From: Shinella zoogloeoides
GTDB taxonomy: Bacteria > Pseudomonadota > Alphaproteobacteria > Rhizobiales > Rhizobiaceae
Direction: 5' to 3'
Assembly: GCF_033705735.1 (NCBI RefSeq)
Contig: NZ_CP131130.1
Coordinates: forward strand, 2,802,001 to 2,866,000
DNA length: 64,000 bases
Shown here: in pieces, positions 44,795 to 53,889 of the stretch
How positions within the stretch are numbered: the stretch's first letter is position 1
How the letters are laid out: every line of letters starts with the position of its first letter
Notes under the pieces: model-generated
What the model saw: the letters and a program-made list of their open reading frames with translations, nothing else
The model's database searches: none
Told to the model about the DNA's origin: nothing
Made by a program: the position numbers and the translations under genes

Positions 44795-44876
44795 GGACGC
44801 CAGCCAGCAAGAGGGCAAGTCGCGGGCGAAATGGGGGAGAGCAGCTCGCCAGAGCGGGCAAAGGAGACCGAGAGTT

Positions 44877-45125
44877 ATGAGCAGCCATACCGGGCGCCGC
44901 CCGAAGCCGACCGTTGCAGAGCTTCTTTCCGATCCGATTGTCCGCGCTGTGATGTCGGCGGACGGAGTGGACGAGGCCCAACTGCGAGAGCTGCTTGATC
45001 GCGTTTCCCGAGAGCAGTCGATGTGCGCGCCCCCCCACGCGCACGAAGCTGTGAAGATAGTCGGGAGCGCTATCGAGCAAGCCTGCGCCGCGATCCCTCG
45101 CGGCGCAGGCGCCCTATCACGCTGA
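44877..45125 (+). CDS. 82-residue protein of unknown function in the glutaredoxin operon
   Basis: A small, soluble, mostly helical protein beginning MSSHTGRRPKPTVAELLSDP, with two cysteines (about 49 and 68) and a short histidine cluster (PPHAHEA). AGGAGA precedes ATG 44877. No family is recognised. It is the third gene of the operon and its last bases overlap the convergent multicopper oxidase gene by nine. Codon use looks normal for the region, so it is likely expressed. Confidence 0.68.
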   Translation: MSSHTGRRPKPTVAELLSDPIVRAVMSADGVDEAQLRELLDRVSREQSMCAPPHAHEAVKIVGSAIEQACAAIPRGAGALSR

Positions 45126-46568
45126 TACGCTGAACTCGGTCATCATGCCAGTTTGAAGGTGCGGCATGTGGTGGCAATGCAGCATCCAGCGCGCCGCCTC
45201 GCCAGCATCGAGCGCCACCGTCACCATGCCCATCGGAGGAACATAGACGGTGTCGCGCCGCGCGCCTTCGAACCGCTTGCCGTTGATCTCCACGACCTGA
45301 AAAACGTGGCCGTGCAGGTGCATCGGATGGCCCATCATCGACATATTGTGGAACATGATCTCGACGCGCTCGCCAGTCGTTGCGACAATCGGCTTGTGCT
45401 CTCCCCAGACCTTGCCGTCGATGGTCCAGAGGTAGGGCTGCATTGAGCCGCCTAGCATGACCATCTGGGTGCGTTGCGCGGCACGCGGCGGCAGATTGTC
45501 CGTCGCCCGCAGCCTCTGCTCTTGCGAAAGCTCGATGTCGAATGCAGGCGTATCCGCGTCGCCGAGTGCGGGAACCTTCTGAATAGTCGCGCCCGGCGTT
45601 GCGAGGATCAGCCCGGTGCGCTCCTTTGCGCCCTCGCGCAACGCCAGCACAGGCCAGGCTCCATCTCCGGCAAGCTCCAGCTCAAGATCGAGACGCTGGC
45701 CCATGGCGACGCCGAACCGTTTGCCCTCAAGCGGTTGCACGGCATGGCCGTCGACAGCTACGAGGCGCGCCGAAAGCTCGCCGGTATCGATCCAGAAGAC
45801 GGTGGCCGAAGCGCCGTTGATCACCCGAAGCTTTATCCGTCCGCCCTTCTCGACCCTGACGATCTGCGGATCGGACAAGGTGCGGTCGTTGGTGAGGTAG
45901 GCGTCCCAATCGTAGTCGTTCAGGTCCACGGCCATGCCCTGCATCGAGGACATATCCATCTTCATGCCGGAATGGTCCATCGACGCGCCGGGATCGGATT
46001 GGCCTCCCATCGCGCTCATATCATGGCCGCCACCATGTCCGCCGGTGATCTCCTGCATGACCTCTTCGGGCGTCTTGAACGAGAAATCATGAAGGAACAT
46101 CACGACCTCCTGGCGGTCGGCCTTCACGTCTTCGGCGCTGCGCACGATCAAGGCCGCGGCGAGAAGGTTCATTTCTTGAAGCGGGATATGCGCGTGCATC
46201 CAGTAGGTGCCGGGAAGCGGCTCATAGTCATAGGAGCGCGTTTCTCCGGGTTGCAGCATCGGGCGCGGCACGTCCGGAACGCCGTCCTGCTCGTTGGGCG
46301 GGATCTGGCCGTGCCAATGGATCAGGGTCGGCACATCGAGACGATTGGCCAGGTCGACGCGAAAGCGTTGTCCGGGGTCGAGAACCAATCCTTGCCCGCT
46401 CGACCCTTCAAGGCCGAAGACTGTGGCGGCGCGCCCGTCGACGTCCAGCACGCGCGTTGCAGCGCTGAGGGCCATCGCGCTTTGGGCGTTGGCGAAGCGC
46501 GGTAGAGCTGCTGCGGATAGCGTGGCAGCGCCTGCGGCGAGAAAGCTGCGGCGTGAGATAAGCTTCAT
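45117..46568 (-). CDS. Multicopper oxidase, CueO-like
   Basis: A 483-residue periplasmic cuprous oxidase. It has a Tat signal peptide (SRRSFLA at 5-11) and all four copper-ligand clusters: HWHG, HAHI, HPMHLHGH and HCHHMPHLQTGMM. A methionine/histidine-rich insertion (near residues 180-215, with MDHSGMKMDMSSMQGM) may bind extra Cu(I), as in CueO. It converges with the glutaredoxin operon. No CueR-type box was found directly before its start. Confidence 0.93.
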   Translation of the reverse strand: MKLISRRSFLAAGAATLSAAALPRFANAQSAMALSAATRVLDVDGRAATVFGLEGSSGQGLVLDPGQRFRVDLANRLDVPTLIHWHGQIPPNEQDGVPDVPRPMLQPGETRSYDYEPLPGTYWMHAHIPLQEMNLLAAALIVRSAEDVKADRQEVVMFLHDFSFKTPEEVMQEITGGHGGGHDMSAMGGQSDPGASMDHSGMKMDMSSMQGMAVDLNDYDWDAYLTNDRTLSDPQIVRVEKGGRIKLRVINGASATVFWIDTGELSARLVAVDGHAVQPLEGKRFGVAMGQRLDLELELAGDGAWPVLALREGAKERTGLILATPGATIQKVPALGDADTPAFDIELSQEQRLRATDNLPPRAAQRTQMVMLGGSMQPYLWTIDGKVWGEHKPIVATTGERVEIMFHNMSMMGHPMHLHGHVFQVVEINGKRFEGARRDTVYVPPMGMVTVALDAGEAARWMLHCHHMPHLQTGMMTEFSVSA

Positions 46569-46620
46569 TTTCGGTCTCCTGGGAGGACTATGCTCCCTCT
46601 GAATTCAGATCGGCGTGCGA

Positions 46621-46995
46621 CTAGGCAGGCCACTTGCGTTCAGCAAGACCGTCGTTGGGAGGGCGTTCGTTGCGTGCGGGGCCGATGCCGGCGAGGTCCG
46701 GCATCTCGGTAATGCTCCAGATCGCTGCGGTAGGAGCGGTGGCATTTGTCGGCGCCTTAGGCGCAAGCCAGTGCGTCATGCCTGAGCATAGGGCATAACA
46801 GAAGGCATTGTTTCCGTTGCAGATTCGATGTTCCTGGCACGGCACGGCAGCGGTATCCGCGGCCGGATGCTGCGATCCGTGTTCCGAAATCATTACGTGG
46901 GAGTTACTGGCCATGCGAGCACCGAGCGCCGGAACGGTCAACGCCACGCTGGCGAAGGAAAGGAGCATGAGCAGAGCGATGAACAGCCGTTGCAT
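46621..46995 (-). CDS. Small exported protein upstream of the multicopper oxidase, unknown
   Basis: A 124-residue protein with a signal peptide (MQRLFIALLMLLSFASVAL) and a four-cysteine segment CQEHRICNGNNAFCYALC. The C-terminal 50 residues are proline-rich and probably unfolded. No family is recognised. The start could also be a TTG at 47016; neither has a strong ribosome site. It lies 52 bases upstream of the oxidase on the same strand, so a role in copper handling is guessed from context only. Confidence 0.5.
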   Translation of the reverse strand: MQRLFIALLMLLSFASVALTVPALGARMASNSHVMISEHGSQHPAADTAAVPCQEHRICNGNNAFCYALCSGMTHWLAPKAPTNATAPTAAIWSITEMPDLAGIGPARNERPPNDGLAERKWPA

Positions 46996-47138
46996 CGCCG
47001 TCAAAACGCCGTGCAAGACAACATCATCCGCACCCTCGGCTTGCGTTCATCCAGGGTGGTCCGCTCCCACCCGCTCGCCGCGTCCGCCGCCGAGCGTCTT
47101 TTTTGGTGACACACCACGGCGGTTCCAGGCGACACTGG

Positions 47139-47534
47139 TTACTTGCCTCGGTCGGCGAGCCACTTCTTCATCATGGCGATCTCGCCCTCCTGGGCCTTGA
47201 CCACCTCTTCGGCGAGTTTGCGGACCTCGGGGTCCTTGCCGTACTGGAGCACGACCTTCGCCATGTCGATCGCGCCCTGATGGTGCGGGATCATACCGCG
47301 CATAAAGTCCACGTCGGCGTCGCCGGTATAGGGCACCATCATGTCCTTCATCATGGCATCCATGGCGGTCTCGTATGCCTTCGTCGACGGCGTGTCCGAT
47401 CCTGGCGTCTGCATGCCTGACATGTCGTGACCTTGCATCGTGTTGTTGTCCGTTTTCATTTGGGTTTGAGCGAATGCCAGGCCGCCGGCGATAGCGATGG
47501 CCCCTGCGATGAAGATCGGAGTGAGCTTGTTCAT
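47139..47534 (-). CDS. DUF305 (CopM-like) periplasmic protein
   Basis: A 131-residue exported protein with a signal peptide ([16 protein letters not shown]), a methionine-rich segment (MQGHDMSGM) and the DUF305 core [17 protein letters not shown]. Members such as CopM bind copper in the periplasm. GGGAGCGAG precedes ATG 47534. It follows copZ by 14 bases, so both are read from the leftward CueR-type promoter opposite copA. Confidence 0.88.
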   Translation of the reverse strand: MNKLTPIFIAGAIAIAGGLAFAQTQMKTDNNTMQGHDMSGMQTPGSDTPSTKAYETAMDAMMKDMMVPYTGDADVDFMRGMIPHHQGAIDMAKVVLQYGKDPEVRKLAEEVVKAQEGEIAMMKKWLADRGK

Positions 47535-47548
47535 GGTCTCGCTCCCGT

Positions 47549-47743
47549 TCAGTTTGAGGTCGCCGGATAGCCGGCTTCTTCCAGAACCTGCAAGATCGCG
47601 GACGGCGTGGCGGTCGTCTCGACCTTGACGGCGCGCGCGGCGGGATTCGTCTCGATCTTGGCTGCGGAGTCCACCGACTGGATCGCCTTGGTGACGGACT
47701 TGGCGCAACCGCCGCAGGTCATGTTTTCAATTTTGAGGTCCAT
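47549..47743 (-). CDS. copZ: Copper chaperone CopZ-like (HMA domain)
   Basis: A 64-residue free-standing heavy-metal-associated domain with the metal site MTCGGC and the C-terminal LEEAGYPA of the fold. Such proteins carry Cu(I) to P-type ATPases and regulators. It is the first gene of a leftward operon with the DUF305 protein and is divergent from copA; both promoters have CueR-type boxes facing away from each other within about 90 bases. Confidence 0.9.
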   Translation of the reverse strand: MDLKIENMTCGGCAKSVTKAIQSVDSAAKIETNPAARAVKVETTATPSAILQVLEEAGYPATSN

Positions 47744-47776
47744 GAGACTTCTCCTTGTTTTGATCTCATGTCGCCC

Positions 47777-47807
47777 AAGGTGGTGCTTCCAACCGTGGTA
47801 AGGTCAA
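47777..47807 (-). promoter_or_regulatory. CueR-type promoter box of copZ
   Basis: On the minus strand TTGACC (47807-47802), a 19-base spacer with CTTACC-N5-TTGGAAGC, and CACCTT (47782-47777). Only about 25 bases separate it from the opposite-facing copA box. Confidence 0.82.
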
Positions 47808-47832
47808 GGGCCAAAAAAAAGAAAATGCGCTA

Positions 47833-47863
47833 TTGACCTTCCCATGGTTGGAAGCCTCATTTT
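47833..47863 (+). promoter_or_regulatory. CueR-type promoter box of copA
   Basis: TTGACC (47833-47838), a 19-base spacer holding CTTCC-N7-GGAAG, and CATTTT (47858-47863). It is very close to the well-studied E. coli copA box that CueR twists into an active promoter. Confidence 0.87.
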
Positions 47864-47904
47864 CCGTCCGAACGTGAATTTCGGAACGAGAAAAGGAGGC
47901 GGCT

Positions 47905-50412
47905 ATGAATGCCCCCGTTCGAGCTGCGGACACCAGGAACGCGGCAATTTCCCTGTCAATAGAAGGCATGACCTGCGCCTCCTGCGTCGGTCGTGTCGAA
48001 CGAGCCCTCAAGGCCGTCCCCGGCGTTGCCGATGCGGTCGTCAACCTGGCGACCGAAAAGGCAAGCATCACGACGAATGCTCCCGTCGATCGCGCTACGC
48101 TCGTCAAGGCCATCGAGGATGTCGGCTATGAGGTTTCGGAGAGCCCTGCCGCACAAGCGGCCGCCTCGCTTGAAGTCGCGATCGAGGGCATGACCTGCGC
48201 CTCCTGCGTGGGTCGTGTCGAGAAGGCCCTGAAGGCCGTGCCGGGCGTCACCAGCGCCGTCGTCAACCTCGCGACCGAGAAGGCCACGATCCAGGGAACC
48301 GCAGACACGGCAGCCGTGATTGCGGCCATCGAGAATGCGGGCTACGACGCCAAGGTCATCTCGGCGGCAACCGGATCGAGCCAGGCCGAGACGAATGACC
48401 GCGCAGAGAAGAAGGAAGCCGAACGCCGCGAGCTGACCCGCGACTTCACCATCGCGGCGGTGCTGACCGCTCCGGTCTTCCTTTTGGAAATGGGCTCGCA
48501 CCTCATTCCGGGCGTGCATGGCGTGATCGAATCCACCATCGGCATGACGAACAGTTGGTATCTCCAGTTCGTGCTGACGACGCTGGTGCTGTTCGTGCCG
48601 GGCATCCGCTTCTATGACAAGGGGCTTCCCGCCCTCTGGCGTCTGGCGCCGGACATGAACTCGCTGGTGGCAGTCGGCTCGCTCGCGGCTTACGGCTATT
48701 CGCTGGTCGCGACCTTCGCGCCGGGCTTCCTGCCCGCAGGGACGATCAACGTCTATTATGAAGCCGCCGCGGTCATCGTCACGCTGATCCTGCTCGGCCG
48801 GCTGCTCGAAGCCCGCGCCAAGGGGCGTACCTCGGAAGCGATCAAGCGTCTGGTCGGCCTTCAGGCCAAGACGGCGCGCGTCCGCCGTGACGGCAAGACG
48901 GTCGATCTTCCGATCGACTCCGTGCTGTCGGGTGACATCGTGGAGGTCCGTCCCGGCGACCGTATCCCGGTCGATGGCGAGGTCATCGAGGGCGAAAGCT
49001 ATGTCGATGAATCCATGATCACCGGCGAACCGATCCCGGTTTCCAAGACGAATCGTAGCGAGGTCGTCGCCGGCACCGTGAACCAGAAGGGCGCCTTCGC
49101 GATCCGCGCCACGGCGGTCGGCGGCAACACCGTGCTGTCGCAGATCATCCGCATGGTTGAGGAAGCACAAGGCTCGAAGCTGCCGATCCAAGCGCTGGTC
49201 GACAAGGTGACGATGTATTTCGTGCCGGCTGTCTTCGCCGTCGCGGCTCTGACCTTCGCGGCATGGCTCTATTTCGGGCCGTCGCCGGCGCTCACCTTCG
49301 CGCTGGTCAATGCGGTCGCCGTGCTGATCATCGCCTGCCCCTGCGCCATGGGTCTGGCTACGCCGACCTCGATCATGGTCGGCACCGGCCGGGGCGCGGA
49401 GCTGGGCGTACTCTTCCGCAAGGGTGAAGCGCTGCAACTGCTGAAGGACGCCAGGGTCGTGGCCGTCGACAAGACCGGCACGCTGACCGAGGGCAAGCCC
49501 GCCCTGACCGACCTCGAACTGGCCGCCGGCTTTGACCGTGCGACCGTGCTGGGTCTAATCGCGGCCGTCGAAGCCAAGTCAGAACACCCGATCGCCCGCG
49601 CCATCGTGGAAGCGGCCGAGGCGGAAGGCATCGCGCTTCCCGCCGTGTCTGGTTTCGAATCGGTAACCGGCTTCGGCGTGAAGGCCGTGGTCGACGGCAA
49701 GCGTATCGAGATCGGCGCGGACCGCTACATGGTCGAGCTTGGCCATGACGTGGCGGGCTTCGCCGTCGTGGCCGAACGGCTCGGCAACGAGGGCAAGTCG
49801 CCGCTCTATGCCGCGATCGAGGGCAGGCTCGCGACGATCATTGCCGTGGCCGACCCGATCAAGGCGACGACGCCGGCCGCGATCAAGGCGCTGCACGATC
49901 TCGGGCTGAAAGTCGCGATGATCACCGGCGACAACCGGCGGACGGCCAAGGCCATCGCCGCGCGTCTCGGCATCGACGAGGTGGTGGCGGAAGTGCTGCC
50001 GGACGGCAAGGTCGAGGCGATCCGTCGCCTCAAGGCCGAGCACGGTAAGGTCGCCTTCGTCGGCGACGGCATCAACGACGCTCCGGCGCTCGCCGAGGCG
50101 GATGTGGGCCTCGCCATCGGCACCGGCACGGATATCGCCATCGAGGCGGCGGACGTGGTGCTGATGTCGGGCAGCCTGACCGGGGTGCCGAACGCCATCG
50201 CACTGTCGAAGGCGACGATCGGAAACATCCGGCAGAACCTGTTCTGGGCCTTCGCCTACAACACGGCCCTGATCCCGGTCGCCGCCGGCGCGCTCTATCC
50301 GGCCTACGGCATCCTGCTGTCGCCGGTCTTCGCCGCCGGCGCCATGGCCCTGTCGAGCGTCTTCGTGCTCGGCAATGCGTTGCGGCTCAAGACCTTCAAG
50401 GTCCCAACCTAA
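47905..50412 (+). CDS. copA: Cu(I)-exporting P1B-1 ATPase
   Basis: An 835-residue copper exporter. Two N-terminal HMA domains have CASC sites (C24/C27 and C98/C101) and are nearly identical over their first 35 residues, even at DNA level, suggesting recent duplication or conversion. The membrane motif is CPC (C478 and C480, [10 protein letters not shown]), the phosphorylated residue D522 lies in DKTGTLTEG, and SEHPIA and GDGINDAPA follow. The motifs fit the Cu(I) P1B-1 group. CueR follows 61 bases downstream. Confidence 0.95.
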   Translation: MNAPVRAADTRNAAISLSIEGMTCASCVGRVERALKAVPGVADAVVNLATEKASITTNAPVDRATLVKAIEDVGYEVSESPAAQAAASLEVAIEGMTCASCVGRVEKALKAVPGVTSAVVNLATEKATIQGTADTAAVIAAIENAGYDAKVISAATGSSQAETNDRAEKKEAERRELTRDFTIAAVLTAPVFLLEMGSHLIPGVHGVIESTIGMTNSWYLQFVLTTLVLFVPGIRFYDKGLPALWRLAPDMNSLVAVGSLAAYGYSLVATFAPGFLPAGTINVYYEAAAVIVTLILLGRLLEARAKGRTSEAIKRLVGLQAKTARVRRDGKTVDLPIDSVLSGDIVEVRPGDRIPVDGEVIEGESYVDESMITGEPIPVSKTNRSEVVAGTVNQKGAFAIRATAVGGNTVLSQIIRMVEEAQGSKLPIQALVDKVTMYFVPAVFAVAALTFAAWLYFGPSPALTFALVNAVAVLIIACPCAMGLATPTSIMVGTGRGAELGVLFRKGEALQLLKDARVVAVDKTGTLTEGKPALTDLELAAGFDRATVLGLIAAVEAKSEHPIARAIVEAAEAEGIALPAVSGFESVTGFGVKAVVDGKRIEIGADRYMVELGHDVAGFAVVAERLGNEGKSPLYAAIEGRLATIIAVADPIKATTPAAIKALHDLGLKVAMITGDNRRTAKAIAARLGIDEVVAEVLPDGKVEAIRRLKAEHGKVAFVGDGINDAPALAEADVGLAIGTGTDIAIEAADVVLMSGSLTGVPNAIALSKATIGNIRQNLFWAFAYNTALIPVAAGALYPAYGILLSPVFAAGAMALSSVFVLGNALRLKTFKVPT

Positions 50413-50422
50413 TGAACCGAAG

Positions 50423-50450
50423 CAGCCGACCCTATATTCGGGGTCGGCTG
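50423..50450. terminator. Hairpin between copA and cueR
   Basis: Ten-base perfect stem CAGCCGACCC / GGGTCGGCTG with an 8-base A/T-rich loop, 11 bases after the copA stop. It lacks a following T run, so it may attenuate rather than abolish read-through into cueR. Confidence 0.55.
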
Positions 50451-50473
50451 TCGTACCTTACGGGAGAAAACGC

Positions 50474-50923
50474 ATGAATATCGGACAAGCTTCGAAAGCG
50501 TCCGGCGTCTCGGCCAAGATGATCCGCTACTACGAACATACCGGCCTCATTCCGGCCGCCGATCGGACGTCTTCCGGCTATCGCGACTATTCGGACACGG
50601 ACGTTCACATGCTGCGCTTCATCCGGCGCGCGCGTGATCTCGGCTTCTCGGTGGCCGAGATCGGCGATCTCCTCGGCCTCTGGCGCGACGAGTCGCGGCA
50701 GAGCGCGGAGGTCAAGCGTCTGGCGCAGGGCCACATCGACGCGCTGGAGAAGAAGATCGCGGACTTGCAGGACATGGCGCACACGCTCACGATGCTGGTG
50801 AAAGCCTGCACGGGCGACCATCGCCCGCATTGCCCGATCCTCCAGCGTCTGGAAACCGATCAGGACGATGAGGACCTCACGGTCCAGCCGCGCAGCGGTG
50901 CGATTACTCGTTCCGTGCAGTAG
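50474..50923 (+). CDS. cueR: Copper-responsive MerR regulator CueR
   Basis: A 149-residue MerR-type activator with an N-terminal helix-turn-helix (IGQASKASGVSAKMIRYYE) and a coiled coil. The metal loop has C112 and C120 in CTGDHRPHC, the same positions as the Cu(I) ligands of E. coli CueR. It is expected to bind the CueR-type boxes before copA and copZ and, by sequence match, those before the RND, glutaredoxin and LysR genes. It is the only MerR with copper ligands in the window. Confidence 0.93.
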   Translation: MNIGQASKASGVSAKMIRYYEHTGLIPAADRTSSGYRDYSDTDVHMLRFIRRARDLGFSVAEIGDLLGLWRDESRQSAEVKRLAQGHIDALEKKIADLQDMAHTLTMLVKACTGDHRPHCPILQRLETDQDDEDLTVQPRSGAITRSVQ

Positions 50924-50969
50924 AGTAACACTCGGCCCGTTCGCCTAACCGAAGCGGCCTGATGTTTTC

Positions 50970-50993
50970 GTCCCTGCCAGATATGGCGGGGAC
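50970..50993. terminator. Hairpin between convergent cueR and MFS gene
   Basis: Stem GTCCCTGCC / GGCGGGGAC (one G-T pair) with a 5-6 base loop, placed between two convergent stops. It can serve both directions although T runs are short. Confidence 0.5.
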
Positions 50994-51001
50994 TTGTCGT
51001 T

Positions 51002-52186
51002 TCAGGCTTGGGGTTTGCGCGCCGCCTGCCAGAGCAGCGGCACGAGGATCAAGGCGACCGGCGGAAACAACAGCCAGTTGATCGCCGCCCAGCCCGAGTT
51101 GTGCAGGACGCTGCCAGCCAGAAACGATACGGCGGCGGTCGTGCCGAAGACCATGAAGTCGTTCGCGCCCTGCGCCTTGGCGCGCTCGCCCGGCGTATGG
51201 CAGTCCGTGACCATAGCCGTCGCGCCGATGAAGCTGAAATTCCAGCCGAGCCCCATGATGGCGAGAGATCCCCAGAAATTGATCAGCTCAAGCCCGGCCA
51301 GTGCGACCACGGCCGAGACGGCGATGAGCAGCATCCCCGCAGCGGTGACCCGCTCCTTGCCGAAGCGTGTCATGAGACGGCCGGTGACGAAACTTGGCGC
51401 GAACATCGCCAGTAGATGCCACTGGATTCCGAGTGCTGCACTGTTGACCGAATGGCCGGTGTTGACCATCGCGATCGGAGCCGCCGTCATGACGAAAGCC
51501 ATGAGGCCGTAGGAGACGACGCCGGCTGCGACGGCGAGCATGTAGCGGGGCATCATCAGGATCTGAATCAGGGAACGGCCGGAGCTTTCGGACTCGGATT
51601 GCGAACCAGATTGCGGCGCGCGTAGCATCAACAGAATCGGGATGGACAACAGCGGAAGCGCCGCCTGGCTGAGAAAGCTGCCGACATAGGGCGTGCCGGG
51701 GAAGGAATCGCGTGTCCAGATGACGAGCTGGGGACCGATGACAGCCGCGATCAGTCCGCCGACCATCACCCAGGAGATTGCGCGTGCCTTCAACGCGCCT
51801 TCGGCAGCGTCGGCGGCGGCGAAGCGATAGCTTTGAACGTAGGAGCCGTAGAGACCGGCGGTAAAGCAGCCAACGCAGAACAGCAGAAACGATGCCACAA
51901 AGATACCAAGTGCTGCGATGAGACCCGCCGCGAGGCCGAAGAAGGCGCCGAACAAGTAACCGCTCCGGCGTCCCCAAGCGCGCATGACGAACGCGGCGGG
52001 CAGCGTGCCGATCGCCAGGCCGACGCCGAACAGGCTGACCGGCAGCGTCACCCATGCGGGGTTGTCGGCGAGCTGCTGGCCGACCAGGCCGCCGAGCGAC
52101 ATGACGATTGGCGCGCTCGATCCGCCGAGCGCCTGAGCGGCGGTCAGCACGGTGATGTTGCGCCGGACAGTTGCAGTATCGTCCAT
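51002..52186 (-). CDS. MFS exporter divergent from csoR
   Basis: A 394-residue major facilitator with twelve predicted helices and a short charged central loop (QSGSQSESESS). Motif A-like RAWGRRSG follows helix 2. The substrate is unknown; it is placed in the copper region and shares an intergenic region with csoR. ATG 52186 is selected because GGGAG lies just before it; an upstream in-frame start at 52222 is less likely. The family is typical of YbfB-type and drug exporters. Confidence 0.83.
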   Translation of the reverse strand: MDDTATVRRNITVLTAAQALGGSSAPIVMSLGGLVGQQLADNPAWVTLPVSLFGVGLAIGTLPAAFVMRAWGRRSGYLFGAFFGLAAGLIAALGIFVASFLLFCVGCFTAGLYGSYVQSYRFAAADAAEGALKARAISWVMVGGLIAAVIGPQLVIWTRDSFPGTPYVGSFLSQAALPLLSIPILLMLRAPQSGSQSESESSGRSLIQILMMPRYMLAVAAGVVSYGLMAFVMTAAPIAMVNTGHSVNSAALGIQWHLLAMFAPSFVTGRLMTRFGKERVTAAGMLLIAVSAVVALAGLELINFWGSLAIMGLGWNFSFIGATAMVTDCHTPGERAKAQGANDFMVFGTTAAVSFLAGSVLHNSGWAAINWLLFPPVALILVPLLWQAARKPQA

Positions 52187-52276
52187 GGGAACTCCCACAA
52201 TTATTTGCTTCGACGTTGACATGCCGGCAAAACTTTTGGGTTTTGCGGGAACGAAACCTTTCCTGAAACGTATATA

Positions 52277-52297
52277 TACCCATACCGGGTAGGGGTA
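52277..52297. promoter_or_regulatory. CsoR operator overlapping the csoR ribosome site
   Basis: Imperfect inverted repeat TACCCATACC - G - GGTAGGGGTA, nine of ten base pairs symmetric, directly before the csoR start at 52303 and covering its GGGG ribosome site. A TATATA element (52271-52276) abuts it. The C-tract/G-tract layout is that of CsoR-family operators. Confidence 0.72.
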
Positions 52298-52302
52298 GCT
52301 GG

Positions 52303-52578
52303 ATGTGCAATAAAAACTCGAAGCAGATCATTGCGTCACTCAACCGGATCGCCGGCCAGGTTCGCGGCGTCGGTCAGATGGTGGAGGACGAGCGATACTG
52401 CATCGACATTCTCAACCAGATCCACGCGGTCAAGGCCGCCCTCTCGAAGGTGGAGAACCAGGTGCTGCGATCGCATGCCGCCTGCTGCGTCGAGGAGGCG
52501 ATCGCCTCGGGCGATGGCGACCTGCAAAGAGCAAAGTTCAACGAGCTGGTCGAGGTGTTCGCAAAGGCGAAACTATAG
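52303..52578 (+). CDS. csoR: CsoR-type copper-sensing repressor
   Basis: A 91-residue all-helical repressor of the CsoR/RcnR family. It has the Cu(I) ligand fingerprint C33, H58 and C62 (YCIDILNQI and LRSHAACC), with an additional cysteine at 61. Arginines in NRIAGQVRG are typical of DNA contact. The operator overlaps its own ribosome site, so it likely represses itself and the following glutaredoxin-MauE and DUF305 genes. A persulfide sensor (CstR) is less likely because the histidine is kept. Confidence 0.87.
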   Translation: MCNKNSKQIIASLNRIAGQVRGVGQMVEDERYCIDILNQIHAVKAALSKVENQVLRSHAACCVEEAIASGDGDLQRAKFNELVEVFAKAKL

Positions 52579-52595
52579 ATCGAAGGGATCAGACA

Positions 52596-53357
52596 ATGGC
52601 GACCCATGCTGCCAAACGCGCCGAACTTCATCGAATGGTGATGGAAAACCATACGTGTCCCTACGGGCTGAAGGCGCTCGATCTCCTCAAGCGCGAAGGC
52701 TACGAGGTCGATGATCACCATCTGACGACTCGCGCCGAGACGGATGCTTTCAAAGCAAAGCACAATGTTCAGTCAACGCCACAGACCTTCATAGGCGGCA
52801 AGCGGATCGGCGGCTACGATGATCTCGTCCGGTTCTTCGGCGGCAAGGTCAAGGACAAGGACACCGTCACCTACAAGCCGGTGATCGCGCTGTTCGCGAT
52901 GGCAGCGCTGATGGCGTTGGCCGCGAGCTGGGCGGCGTTCGGCAACCTCGCGACGGTCCAGGCGGCCGAATGGTTCATCGCCATCGCGATGTGTCTTCTT
53001 GCCCTTCAGAAGCTGAAGGACGTGGAAGGCTTCGCGACCATGTTCCTGAACTACGACCTTCTGGCGCAGCGGTGGGTCCGATATGCCTACATCTATCCCT
53101 TCGCGGAGGCGCTCGCCGGCGTCCTGATGATGGCTGGCGCCCTGATGTGGGTGTCGATCCCCGTCGCGCTGTTCATCGGCGGCATCGGCGCGGTCTCAGT
53201 GTTCAAGGCGGTCTATATCGACAAGCGCGAGCTGAAATGCGCCTGCGTCGGAGGCGACAGCAACGTGCCGCTCGGCTTCGTGTCGCTCACCGAGAACCTC
53301 ATGATGATCGGCATGGCGGTCTGGATGATCTTCAAGCCGATGGGCATTGGACACTGA
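52596..53357 (+). CDS. Glutaredoxin-MauE membrane fusion protein
   Basis: A 253-residue two-domain protein. The N-terminal 85 residues are a glutaredoxin with CPYG (C21; the second active-site cysteine is replaced by glycine) and TPQTFIGGKRIGGYDD. The C-terminal part has four membrane helices of the MauE/DoxX type. Such fusions may pass thiol electrons across the membrane or repair copper-damaged disulfides. It lies 17 bases after csoR and 21 bases before the DUF305 gene, so all three form one operon. Confidence 0.82.
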   Translation: MATHAAKRAELHRMVMENHTCPYGLKALDLLKREGYEVDDHHLTTRAETDAFKAKHNVQSTPQTFIGGKRIGGYDDLVRFFGGKVKDKDTVTYKPVIALFAMAALMALAASWAAFGNLATVQAAEWFIAIAMCLLALQKLKDVEGFATMFLNYDLLAQRWVRYAYIYPFAEALAGVLMMAGALMWVSIPVALFIGGIGAVSVFKAVYIDKRELKCACVGGDSNVPLGFVSLTENLMMIGMAVWMIFKPMGIGH

Positions 53358-53378
53358 CAACCGCGAAAGGACGATCAA

Positions 53379-53867
53379 ATGGCGAGCGACCACACATCTC
53401 ATGGCGGGCATTCGAGGGGCTCCCATGGCCGTCCCTATCTGATGTTCTGGATCAACATGATCCTCTGCCTCATTGTGATGTATGTCGTGATGTTTTCGAT
53501 GATCGACGGCTGGGGCGACTTCCGGAATAATCTGAACATGCTTTACATGGCGATAACCATGTGGGCGCCGATGGGCATCTTCATGCTGGCGACAATGCCG
53601 GGCATGTTCCCGAACCGGAGCGCGAATATCGCCCTTTACGTCGTCTTCGCGCTGCTGACCGCCGGTTCCTTCTGGGCGACGCGGAGCCAGACCCTGATCG
53701 ATGATCGCCAGTTCATCGATTCGATGATCCCGCACCATTCCGGCGCGATCCTGATGTGCCGCGAGGCGAAGCTTGCCGACTCGGAACTGAAAACGCTGTG
53801 CGACGAAATCATGGCAGCTCAGCGTGAGGAGATCGACAAGATGACGAGCATTCGAAATCGTCTCTAG
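53379..53867 (+). CDS. DUF305 protein with membrane anchor
   Basis: A 162-residue protein with a short His-rich N-terminus (SDHTSHGGHSRGSHG), three hydrophobic segments between about 22 and 105, and a C-terminal DUF305 core FIDSMIPHHSGAILMCREA. This differs from the soluble DUF305 at 47139-47534 by its membrane part. It ends the csoR operon and probably holds copper at the outer face of the membrane; that role is inferred from the family. Confidence 0.85.
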   Translation: MASDHTSHGGHSRGSHGRPYLMFWINMILCLIVMYVVMFSMIDGWGDFRNNLNMLYMAITMWAPMGIFMLATMPGMFPNRSANIALYVVFALLTAGSFWATRSQTLIDDRQFIDSMIPHHSGAILMCREAKLADSELKTLCDEIMAAQREEIDKMTSIRNRL

Positions 53868-53889
53868 TGTAGCGGCGGCGATAAAGACT

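Noticed and set aside
46569..46620. CueR-type box before the multicopper oxidase
   Set aside because: No TTGACC with a GGAA dyad at the right spacing is present there.
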